A DNA stretch of 13,691 bases. Origin: Candidatus Thalassarchaeaceae archaeon. GTDB taxonomy: Archaea > Thermoplasmatota > Poseidoniia > Poseidoniales > Thalassarchaeaceae. A model generated the notes under the pieces. That model was given only the letters and a program-made list of their open reading frames with translations. It had not been told where the DNA came from and ran no database searches. The DNA is taken from positions 1 to 13,691 of the forward strand of contig JASLJW010000077.1 of assembly GCA_030747885.1 (NCBI GenBank), given 5' to 3'. Position 1 is the first letter of the stretch; the number at the start of each line of letters is the position of its first letter. The position numbers and the translations under genes were made by a program. Shown one piece after another: positions 1 through 6,661 of this stretch.

Positions 1-323
1 GGGACATGAGCTCTAATTCCTCCGCTCTTGTTATGGTTCTCAGCACCTTCTAGAGAACCTTAAAGACTCATAATTCGGCTTACACATATACCCTTACCCC
101 ACCATTCTAATTAATGTTTCATTCCAGTAACGGGTTTACGACGACCTTGATGGTCTCGATGACCGTATGCTTGTCGACGATTTGCACGTGAAGAATGAAC
201 TGCACGGCGAACTAAATCCTCACGAACGGATGCTTCGAATGCAGAAGGTAGAGCAATAGATGATCCGGAATCGACTGATACCTCAGAATCACCGAATGTA
301 ATCGAGAGGCTCTTTGTCTTCAT
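1..323 (-). pseudogene. rpl4: 50S ribosomal protein L4 (uL4), N-terminal part, frame interrupted
   Basis: Large-subunit ribosomal protein L4, which binds 23S rRNA. The intact first 70 residues show the archaeal/eukaryotic L4 start, a beta-strand opening, then LPSAFEASVREDLVRRAV and ANRRQAYG (family: LP.vF....RpDlirrAV..aqanrrQpyG). ATG at 323-321 lies two bases after the L3 stop, the usual archaeal L3-L4 order. Directly after GMKH the frame meets TAA at 113-111, yet in the same frame conserved L4 sequence continues (EWWGKG, then VSRIM), meets a second TAA at 62-60, and goes on (GAENHN, GGIRAHVP) to the window edge. L4 is normally single-copy and essential, and TAA is the true stop of other genes here, so recoding is unlikely. 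The simplest reading is poor consensus at a contig end, with a real broken copy as the alternative. The 3' part is outside the window. Confidence 0.85.
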
Positions 324-325
324 CT

Positions 326-1411
326 TCAGACCCCCTGCTTACTTGATGTACTGACATAAGTGATCTCGACTGGAGGCTTTTCACCCTGAGATCGAGTTGC
401 GTCCCTAAATCTAAGAAGACGCTTGGATGGACCTGGAAGGCTTCCCTTAACTACGACATATTGGTTTCGAACCTCACCATATCTTAGGAATCCGCCTGCA
501 GGAGTAATCTCATTCTCATCAGGGGTAGAAATTCGTAGCAATCTCTTGTTGTATTCAGTTCGATGATGGAAACCGACTTGGCCCGCTTGTGGAACTGTTG
601 AACGGACATATCCTGTGCCGAAATCACCAAGGTTTCCAGCTTGACGTCGCCTCTTGCTGTTCTTATGACTTAGTAGTTTAACTCCCCAACGCTTGACTGA
701 ACCTTGGAATCCTTTTCCTTTCGTAATTCCTACAACATCTACATCCTGACCTTCAGAATATACATCAGTAAATTCAATCTCTTGCCCAAGACGCTCCTGC
801 GCCCATTCAAGTTGTGTTGAAATATCTCCACCTGTTAATCCAAGTTCCATGATCTCTGGAGTTTTGGAAGGTGAACCACTTACCCTAGTTGGTTGAGTTG
901 CAACTAAAATTCGAACTTCTTCTAGAAGCATTTCCTTCAATGCACCAAAGTTTGCTTCTGAATCATGATTCTGTGGCTTAGGTTGTCTTCCTGCTCTCTT
1001 GACTGGCTTATACCCTTCATCTGCGCGACTTTCTGCCTTGGAACGATTAGCGAGTCGAGGGAAAAGGCCCACGACCTCATCATCGAGAGTATTCGCATCT
1101 GCCCAGGATTCTCCAGCAGTCTGAAGCCCGTATGGAGTCATGTGATATCCACGTACTGCAAGAATTCGAATCGGAGGAACTTCGACCACAGTAACCGCAG
1201 TTCGAAGTTCAGCACCAGCACTAGGGGAATGAGGATTGAGATCCCTCATTAGAATGTGCGTCATCCCAGCCTTCCATCCAGCGAAGCCTTGGACACGTAC
1301 TTCATCAGCATCAGTTGACGGCCATGATTTGACTCGACCATGTTGCCGATTTGCCCGCTTACGCGGGCTAAACGCCATACTACCTCTACGGGGTCGGTGT
1401 TTGTCGGCCAT
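326..1411 (-). CDS. rpl3: 50S ribosomal protein L3 (uL3)
   Basis: Ribosomal protein L3, an early-assembling 23S rRNA binder near the peptidyl-transferase centre. The 361 residues fit archaeal L3 (about 330-360) rather than bacterial L3 (about 210). Visible family blocks are the basic N terminus (PRRGSMAFSPRKRA), GWKAGMTH at 45-52, VTVVEVPPIRI at about 73-83, GITKGKGFQGSVKRWGVK in the middle, GQVGFHHRTEYNKR at 277-290, and the C-terminal GGFLRYGEV and KGSLPGPSKRLLRFR. The start ATG (1411-1409) is preceded by GAGG eight bases upstream, a plausible Shine-Dalgarno. It is the first gene of the ribosomal protein operon, with L4 two bases downstream, and is transcribed away from the helicase. The upstream leader is GC-rich and could fold. 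Function is confident. Confidence 0.97.
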   Translation of the reverse strand: MADKHRPRRGSMAFSPRKRANRQHGRVKSWPSTDADEVRVQGFAGWKAGMTHILMRDLNPHSPSAGAELRTAVTVVEVPPIRILAVRGYHMTPYGLQTAGESWADANTLDDEVVGLFPRLANRSKAESRADEGYKPVKRAGRQPKPQNHDSEANFGALKEMLLEEVRILVATQPTRVSGSPSKTPEIMELGLTGGDISTQLEWAQERLGQEIEFTDVYSEGQDVDVVGITKGKGFQGSVKRWGVKLLSHKNSKRRRQAGNLGDFGTGYVRSTVPQAGQVGFHHRTEYNKRLLRISTPDENEITPAGGFLRYGEVRNQYVVVKGSLPGPSKRLLRFRDATRSQGEKPPVEITYVSTSSKQGV

Positions 1412-1446
1412 GTTTGTTTCCTCACATCAGTGTTAACAGTACAGAG

Positions 1447-1460
1447 GCCGAAAAATCGGC
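1447..1460 (-). other. Hairpin in the L3 leader
   Basis: A perfect 5-bp inverted repeat, GCCGA and TCGGC around a 4-base A/T loop, about 36 bases upstream of the L3 start. On the minus strand the loop reads as T residues. It could be a regulatory stem for L3 translation. A role is not shown. Confidence 0.4.
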
Positions 1461-1562
1461 GTGTTCTGGCACGTAGAGCGCAGGAGCAACCGTGACACAC
1501 AGCGGCTGCGGCGAATGCCTAAACCGCACGCCGGGTTGTTGGAACAGAGCCCGTCAGTGTCT

Positions 1563-1585
1563 GGTTGCTCGCGTTACGAGCGACC
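1563..1585. other. Strong 9-bp hairpin in the divergent region
   Basis: Arms 1563-1571 (GGTTGCTCG) and 1577-1585 (CGAGCGACC) pair over nine positions with one G-T wobble around the loop CGTTA. It is the strongest stem I found in the gap. It could be part of a structured RNA leader of the L3 operon or a protein-binding site. The low-AT loop and lack of a T-run argue against a terminator. Confidence 0.45.
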
Positions 1586-1600
1586 CTCCGACCATAGTTC

Positions 1601-1610
1601 ACTATATCAA
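1601..1610 (-). promoter_or_regulatory. Possible TATA element for the L3 operon
   Basis: The minus strand reads TTGATATAGT in an otherwise GC-rich region. It is the best archaeal TATA-like match upstream of L3. If used, transcription would start about 25 bases downstream and give a leader of roughly 165 bases. This is inference from sequence alone. Confidence 0.3.
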
Positions 1611-1711
1611 CGGTTCGACTCAAGACAACTCTTTTCGATGCACGCATCCTCATTTCAGCATTAAGTCCTAATTGTAACCATTTTCTACCCTGACGGAACA
1701 GGACAGGTTCC

Positions 1712-3475
1712 ATGCGACCGATGATCTCCCATCCCCTCCTCGTGGATAATGAGATCGAAGCAAGGGCATACCAATTAGAGGCAACCAATGCGTCATTGGC
1801 ATCTTCAACTCTCTTGGTACTACCAACCGCAATGGGAAAAACAGCAGTACAGTGGATGACCATAGCTGAGACACTTCGGTCAACAAATGGAATGGCATTG
1901 CTACTAGCACCAACAAATGCATTGGTTGATCAACAACATCGAGGATTAGAACGAGTGATGAATTTGCCCGACGGCGAAAGTATAGCAAGAATGACGGGTT
2001 CAATTCCTCCAGCGAAAAGAAAGGGTAGTTGGGAAGAACATCGGATTGTTGTTGCGACACCGCAAGTCGTTAGGAACGATGCAAAAAAAGGGATATTGGA
2101 CTTGTCAAAAGTTTCCATTTTAGTGGTTGATGAGGCGCATCGAGCCACTGGCAACGCCGCAGTAGCTCAAGTTGGGGATTTGTTAATCGAAGCAAATGAA
2201 AAGGCAACTATTCTAGGGGCCACTGCTAGTCCTGGATGGAATGAATCTGCTGTCGAAGAAGTATGTGAAAGATTGCACCTTGAAGGAATACATGTACGAG
2301 GTTCGGATGAACCAATGCTCAAACCCTACGCTTCGAACCTTGATGTCGAAGAAATACGGGTCCCCGTACCTAGTGAAATTCGACAAATGGCGCGACCTCT
2401 CGATGATTGGTTAGAAGCAATAGTGGCACGAGAACGTCGTTTAGGACATTATATCCGATCTGGAATGACTACAATGGGGGGGCTAAATGAAGCGATGAGG
2501 AGAGTTCAATCGGCAATAGAAAGAGAAGAAAACATGGCCTATAGAAGCGCTGGAGATCTAGGCATGGCAATTCGGCTCTATACAATCTCCAATCTCTTAG
2601 TTTGTCAAGGAATCGCTGCAAGTAGAGAAGCGATTAGAAGGATGAGAGGTCGATTGAATCAGAAAGGAAAAGGGGAAAGAAAACTCAGGGAATTCCTTGA
2701 AGACCAACGAATTCAAAATTTAGAAAATACATTAGAAAACATGGAAGAGATTCACAGCAAGGTTTCATTCTCTAGAAGAGTAATCCGGCAAGAAATCGCT
2801 CGAAACCCAGAAGGGAGAATGATTATTTTCGCAAACTACAGAGACACAGTATCTGCAATTGTTTCATTCATTAATGACATTCCAGGCATTAATCCCACAC
2901 CATTCATTGGACAAGCAAATCGAGGAGGAAATGATGGGATGTCTCATTCTGAACAGATTAAGCGATTGGATGCATTTCGTTCTGGTGAATACAATGTTTT
3001 GGTAGCCACATCTGTAGGCGAAGAGGGACTAGATATTCCTAGAGCCGACTTGGTATTGTTCTATGAACCGGTTGGAAGTGAAATAAGAACAATTCAAAGA
3101 AGAGGGCGGACAGGGAGACATGATAGTGGATCAGTCTATGTCTTAATTGCTCAAGAAACACGTGACGAAGGAGCAACTGCTGCTGCTGCTAGACGTGAAG
3201 AGAAAATGCTGATTGCGATAAAGAGGGTCAAAAACAAACGGCATTCGTTTAATCCCGATTTGACAATGTTATCCTCGTTTACAGTTACTCAAGAAAACAA
3301 TGTCATGGATGCAAGTGATTTTGTCGCCTTAGAAAGAGAACGGCTCAGAGAGGAATTGGAAGAAAAAGATGAGACACCTGTACTTGAACCAGAATCAAAT
3401 GATGATGAATTTCCCGATATCCCTCCCGAAAGAAGACGTAAAAGAGGGCAAAGTGGATTGGAAGAATGGTACTAA
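1712..3475 (+). CDS. hef: Hef/FANCM-type DNA helicase without XPF nuclease, C-terminal PIP-like peptide
   Basis: Superfamily 2 helicase of the Hef/FANCM/MPH1 group, which remodels stalled replication forks and branched DNA. The N terminus (ISHPLL...ARAYQ) is Hef-like. Motifs in order: PTAMGKTA at 38-45 (I), APTNALVDQQ at 66-75 (Ia), VDEAH at 139-143 (II), TASPG at 171-175 (III), a helical insert at about 225-400 typical of Hef, then GEEGLDIP at about 436-443 (V) and QRRGRTGR at 462-469 (VI). Euryarchaeal Hef usually continues into an XPF-type nuclease and HhH domain (about 750 residues). Here the 587-residue protein instead has an acidic/basic tail ending in QSGLEEWY (580-587), matching the PCNA-interacting pattern Qxx(L/I/M)xx(aromatic)2. 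The ATG at 1712 gives a complete N terminus; ATG 1721 is an alternative. Its stop is one base from the converging gene. Confidence 0.93.
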   Translation: MRPMISHPLLVDNEIEARAYQLEATNASLASSTLLVLPTAMGKTAVQWMTIAETLRSTNGMALLLAPTNALVDQQHRGLERVMNLPDGESIARMTGSIPPAKRKGSWEEHRIVVATPQVVRNDAKKGILDLSKVSILVVDEAHRATGNAAVAQVGDLLIEANEKATILGATASPGWNESAVEEVCERLHLEGIHVRGSDEPMLKPYASNLDVEEIRVPVPSEIRQMARPLDDWLEAIVARERRLGHYIRSGMTTMGGLNEAMRRVQSAIEREENMAYRSAGDLGMAIRLYTISNLLVCQGIAASREAIRRMRGRLNQKGKGERKLREFLEDQRIQNLENTLENMEEIHSKVSFSRRVIRQEIARNPEGRMIIFANYRDTVSAIVSFINDIPGINPTPFIGQANRGGNDGMSHSEQIKRLDAFRSGEYNVLVATSVGEEGLDIPRADLVLFYEPVGSEIRTIQRRGRTGRHDSGSVYVLIAQETRDEGATAAAARREEKMLIAIKRVKNKRHSFNPDLTMLSSFTVTQENNVMDASDFVALERERLREELEEKDETPVLEPESNDDEFPDIPPERRRKRGQSGLEEWY

Positions 3476-3476
3476 A

Positions 3477-4337
3477 TTAGTTTCCAATAACTGCAATTCT
3501 AGTCCTAAGTTGAGCCAAACGGCTATTGAAATGACCCATCGAAAATGCCAAAAGTTCTGTGAAATGAATTACTGGAATTGAAGTGTCTTCACCAGACACC
3601 TTGGATGCTTTCACTTGATACACATCAAGAACAGCATGAGATAAAGTACAGATGCTGACTAATAATTCAGAACCTTCGTCCTTGGCCTCAGAAAGTACTG
3701 CTGCTGCTTGCCTCAATGCAGTGGTCTCTTCTGATAAGAGGCTAGGGGCCCCTACACTCTGTGTCCTGTAACTCAACGATACAGATTTGCCGCCGAGTAC
3801 TTCAATTACACTTTCCAGATAATTAGGCTGGAAAACATCATCATTTCCACATGCACCTTGCCTCTGAATATTCGGACCATAGTATCCCCCTACTGTGAAA
3901 TTGATTGGATTCTTAACCAAATCACTCAATTTCTCCAATCCCACTTCTTCTACAATGACGTGAAGAAGATGCCTAACCTCAGTATTTCCCGAGAAAGATT
4001 TGCCACATGTTTCCTTCAACACATTGTTAATTTCAGCTAATAGATTAGGATTATTTCGCAACTCATTCAGATCCTCAAACAGAATGCCTGCTGTTGTTGC
4101 ACATGGAGTAACTATCTCCAATCCAAGTTCTTCAGCAATAGCGAAATTTCTGGCATTAAGGGTCAACTGTAGGCGTCTATTGACCTGCCGAATTATTCCT
4201 CCCCCGCAACTAGTAGCACCCTCCATAGGAACTAGGTTGATACCCAAGGATTTGGCAGCAGGGAATACAGTATCTGCAACCTCAGGTGCACTGCTATGTG
4301 CTACATTTCCTGGATGATAAGCAAATTCCAAAGCCAT
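3477..4337 (-). CDS. HdrB/SdhE-like CCG-domain protein with most cluster cysteines lost
   Basis: The 286-residue protein follows the HdrB/SdhE layout of two CCG (cysteine-rich) domains, which in active relatives hold unusual [4Fe-4S] clusters for heterodisulfide or quinone chemistry. Recognisable landmarks: YHPG at 7-10 followed by N11 where the family has Cys; TSCGG at 42-46 for CCG; VTPCATT at 76-82 for CxxC; GYYGPNIQR at 151-159 for YGC.LLR; SVGAPSLL at 194-201 for CCGAsLL; CTLSHAVLD at 230-238 for CPLCH.NLD; and PVIHFTELLAFSMG at 255-268, the usual HdrB end. Only C44, C79 and C230 remain at aligned cysteine positions, so neither cluster should form. The start overlaps the upstream stop by one base (TGATG), implying translational coupling with the flavodoxin-SdhB-like gene. 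Fold assignment is fairly sure. Activity is unknown; it may be a scaffold. Confidence 0.8.
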   Translation of the reverse strand: MALEFAYHPGNVAHSSAPEVADTVFPAAKSLGINLVPMEGATSCGGGIIRQVNRRLQLTLNARNFAIAEELGLEIVTPCATTAGILFEDLNELRNNPNLLAEINNVLKETCGKSFSGNTEVRHLLHVIVEEVGLEKLSDLVKNPINFTVGGYYGPNIQRQGACGNDDVFQPNYLESVIEVLGGKSVSLSYRTQSVGAPSLLSEETTALRQAAAVLSEAKDEGSELLVSICTLSHAVLDVYQVKASKVSGEDTSIPVIHFTELLAFSMGHFNSRLAQLRTRIAVIGN

Positions 4338-6586
4338 CAGAAACCACCATCCACTTCATTGAAAATAGCAACTACTTCATGGTGATTATGAACTGGAGTG
4401 TTGAACTGCTTCGGCATCTTTCCTACTCCTGCTGGGGGTGCAACCATGCCTAGAAGTCCATTGAACATGTTTCCGCCTGTTCTAGAGAATCCTAAGGCCA
4501 TTCTAGCAGTCACGCCAGAAAACAAGTTACCAACCAAACCCAACGGCCCCAGAACCTGTCTGTAAATTACAGTATCATTCACCAATCCACTCATTTTGAC
4601 ACTCCAGGTATACCACCATACATGCTTCCCATGACGGCCATCTTGGAATGATCCCTGTCTCAAGACGCAGGTCTTAGCATCGAGCATGTAACTGGCTACA
4701 ATTTCTCCTGTGTTGCCATGTCGAGAGATTGAATTCAAATCAGTCTCTGCCTTTATCCCTACATCAGATGCAAGTAAAACTAGATTTTCTGTTCGAGAAG
4801 ATTCTGAAACACGAGGATCCAAAACCCTAGACCATGCTGAAAGGACATTCGAAGGACCCACGTAATTCTCATTGTATGGAACGGTATCTGAAAATGAATC
4901 GATGACGAAGGGACTAATCATATTCCTAGCCATATGTACTGCCTTTGCATCATCTGGCCCCATTAATCCCATAACTGAACCTCGAACCTTGACCCCTTCT
5001 CGAGTAGCCCCTCTAAACCAAGGCTTAGTCGAAGCTCTACGAATATCAGCAATAGATAGATCAGTTACTAAATCTCTAATCACCTCACCAATAGAAATCG
5101 GCTCAAGGTTAAGATGATTCACATCAGAATTAGAGGAAAGGACTGAATCGATACGGGTCAAACCAGGAAGAATGGGGCGACCATTTGCGCAAATAGCAGT
5201 AGTAGGATCATCAAGAGATCCATCTCTGAAAGTCAAAGAACCATCCTCAGTGGACTTTATCGTTCGCAATAAATCAAGAATCGATGTGTTTCCAGTTAGG
5301 ACGCATGCCCATTCATCATGACCTCTCTCGTCGGATTGAGGGTCATATCTGAAAACACGAACTTTTACCTGAATCTCAGGTGTTTCAAGAACAGGGATGA
5401 CGAATCCATCATCTCCGTCCGCAGAAGATTCTTCTCCACCCGCCATTTCAGCAATAATGGATTCAACTAATTCAGATTGGTATACTCCATCTCCATCAAC
5501 GGCAGCCATGTGAGCCAATACTGATTCTGTCCAGATTGCCGAAGGTGTGTCATAATCAACATCGCAATCAACACGATCAACTAGGCGAGTGGCTCCCAAA
5601 CTCTCAAACCGAGCATCCCATTCTTTTCCTGATTCGCAAAACATTTCGTAACTAGTATCACCAAGAGCACAAACTGAAAAATGAGTGTTTGAAAGAGAAG
5701 GGGCGCCATCACCATTTGCAGCATTCCAAAGATCCTCAGCATTGTCCGGTTGTTCGCCTTCACCCCATGTTGAACAAACAATGAGGACTCTGGACATAGA
5801 AGAAAGAGAGGACAAATCAAAACCGTCCATATCATGGACTGTTGATTCTAGACCAAATGCTTCTGCACGCTTACCAATCTTAGCAGCAAGGCCTTCTGCA
5901 TTACCACTTTGAGAACCAAAGAGGATGTGTAGGGACCTATTTCCTTCCATATCCAATGAACCAGAAGATGCAGAATCGGATGTTGGAGTTTCATCTGACT
6001 TGGGAGAAGCCTCGGCAGCTCCTCCTGATTTTACAAACGAATCGATAGATGGAACCATTGCCTCTTGGAAAGCACCTGAACCATCGACTGCAGACATATG
6101 CAGCAACGCTTTGTCCGCCCATTCTGCCGCTGGCTTATCGTAATCAACATCACAATCTACCCGATCAACTAGGCGATTTCCCCCCAGTTGTTCAAAACGA
6201 GCATCCCATTCCTTCCCAGACTCACAAAACATTTCGTAGCTAGTATCACCTAATGCACAGACTGAGAAATTGGTCTTACTTAGTGAAGGGGCACCATCGC
6301 CATTTGCAGCATTCCAAAGATCCTCAGCATTGTCCGGTTGTTCGCCTTCACCCCATGTTGAACAAACAATGAGGACTCTGGACATGGAAGAAAGAGAGGA
6401 CAAATCAAAACCATCCATATCATGGACTGTTGATTCCAGGCCAAATGACTTAGCCTGCTTACCAACCTTAACTGCTAAATCTTCAGAATTACCACTCTGG
6501 GAACCAAATAGAATATGCAGGCTACGGTCACCATCTGAGAGGAAAGTAACTACATCATCCGTCATGACTTCGCACCCAAGCGCCAT
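4337..6586 (-). CDS. Tandem CysJ-type flavodoxins fused to SdhB-like domain lacking Fe-S ligands
   Basis: The 749-residue protein starts with two FMN-binding flavodoxin domains (about 21-169 and 217-365) closely resembling the CysJ/cytochrome P450 reductase FMN domain: FGSQSGN (phosphate loop), STWGEGEQPDNAEDLW, and LGDTSYEMFCESGKEWD. An acidic Ser/Gly linker (170-216) joins them. From about 404 the order matches the succinate dehydrogenase iron-sulfur subunit: VFRYDPQSDE, SILDLLRTIK, LTFRDG, ANGRP, EPISIGEVIRDLVTDLS, KPWF, then YVGPSNVLSAWSRVLDPR. The loop that should read CRSGxCGSC is SLDDPTTA, and residues 404-749 contain only three cysteines (C428, C466, C640). The last 110 residues are unrecognised, Gly-rich and mildly hydrophobic, with HNHHE at 733-737. 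No FAD/NAD(P)H domain is present. Start: ATG 6586 with GGTGGATG upstream, or ATG 6565 with GGGTG at better spacing. The gene lies 75 bases after the thermosome. Confidence 0.8.
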   Translation of the reverse strand: MALGCEVMTDDVVTFLSDGDRSLHILFGSQSGNSEDLAVKVGKQAKSFGLESTVHDMDGFDLSSLSSMSRVLIVCSTWGEGEQPDNAEDLWNAANGDGAPSLSKTNFSVCALGDTSYEMFCESGKEWDARFEQLGGNRLVDRVDCDVDYDKPAAEWADKALLHMSAVDGSGAFQEAMVPSIDSFVKSGGAAEASPKSDETPTSDSASSGSLDMEGNRSLHILFGSQSGNAEGLAAKIGKRAEAFGLESTVHDMDGFDLSSLSSMSRVLIVCSTWGEGEQPDNAEDLWNAANGDGAPSLSNTHFSVCALGDTSYEMFCESGKEWDARFESLGATRLVDRVDCDVDYDTPSAIWTESVLAHMAAVDGDGVYQSELVESIIAEMAGGEESSADGDDGFVIPVLETPEIQVKVRVFRYDPQSDERGHDEWACVLTGNTSILDLLRTIKSTEDGSLTFRDGSLDDPTTAICANGRPILPGLTRIDSVLSSNSDVNHLNLEPISIGEVIRDLVTDLSIADIRRASTKPWFRGATREGVKVRGSVMGLMGPDDAKAVHMARNMISPFVIDSFSDTVPYNENYVGPSNVLSAWSRVLDPRVSESSRTENLVLLASDVGIKAETDLNSISRHGNTGEIVASYMLDAKTCVLRQGSFQDGRHGKHVWWYTWSVKMSGLVNDTVIYRQVLGPLGLVGNLFSGVTARMALGFSRTGGNMFNGLLGMVAPPAGVGKMPKQFNTPVHNHHEVVAIFNEVDGGF
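5712..5857 (-). repeat. Flavodoxin core repeat, copy 2
   Basis: This DNA encodes residues 244 to about 292 of the fusion protein and matches 6300-6445 at an offset of 588 bases. Bases 5712-5797 are an exact 86-base match, and only four mismatches occur in the whole stretch. Sequence outside it, in the same domains, is clearly more diverged. Confidence 0.9.
6300..6445 (-). repeat. Flavodoxin core repeat, copy 1
   Basis: Partner of 5712-5857. It encodes residues 48 to about 96, in the first flavodoxin domain. The protein identity continues to residue 103, so 56 consecutive residues are identical between the two domains, against about 86% identity over the whole domains. Confidence 0.9.
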
Positions 6587-6661
6587 TCGGCAGTTTCATC
6601 CACCCAAATGGGACTATTGAACATAGCGGGCTAGGCTTGCGTTAATCGTGGACGTTGGGAC

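Larger units (their letters stand above)
1412..1711. promoter_or_regulatory. Divergent intergenic region with possible structured L3 leader
   Basis: This 300-base gap separates the divergent L3 and helicase genes. The L3-proximal half (about 1441-1590) is clearly GC-richer than the surrounding genes and holds several inverted repeats: 1447-1460, 1507-1528 (TGCGG/CCGCA around a 12-base loop) and 1563-1585. An AT-rich TATA-like stretch is at 1601-1610. I could not fit it to a tRNA, RNase P RNA, SRP RNA or box C/D RNA. Short ORFs crossing it have no ribosome-binding site and no recognisable product. The best guess is a long 5' leader for the ribosomal protein operon, possibly autoregulatory, or an unrecognised small RNA. 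Confidence 0.45.

Noticed and set aside
111..113. Programmed stop readthrough or recoding in L4
   Set aside because: Pyrrolysine uses TAG and selenocysteine TGA; this is TAA, which is the real stop of the thermosome and helicase here, and a second TAA follows.
1440..1640. Possible tRNA or other known RNA in the L3/helicase gap
   Set aside because: A GGTTCGACT segment resembles a T-loop, but no matching T stem, acceptor stem or D arm could be drawn on either strand; RNase P, SRP and C/D box hallmarks are absent.
1695..1711. GGAAC/GTTCC inverted repeat directly before the helicase ATG
   Set aside because: A five-base stem with a seven-base loop is weak, and nothing else supports an operator there.
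1519..1863. 114-residue minus-strand ORF across the gap and helicase start
   Set aside because: It overlaps the conserved helicase N terminus antisense, has no recognisable product and no ribosome-binding site.
5685..5912. Plus-strand ORFs repeated at 5685-5912 and 6270-6620
   Set aside because: Both are antisense shadows of the two flavodoxin copies; their similarity only reflects the duplicated DNA.
5690..6445. Mobile element or CRISPR explanation for the repeat
   Set aside because: There are only two copies, both in frame inside one protein, with no transposase, terminal inverted repeats or spacers.
4337..6586. Sulfite reductase flavoprotein (CysJ)
   Set aside because: The flavodoxin domains are CysJ-like, but there is no FAD or NADPH-binding reductase part; the rest follows SdhB.
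6603..6612. CCCAAATGGG near-palindrome before the flavodoxin fusion
   Set aside because: A four-base stem is too short to mean much in a 75-base gap.
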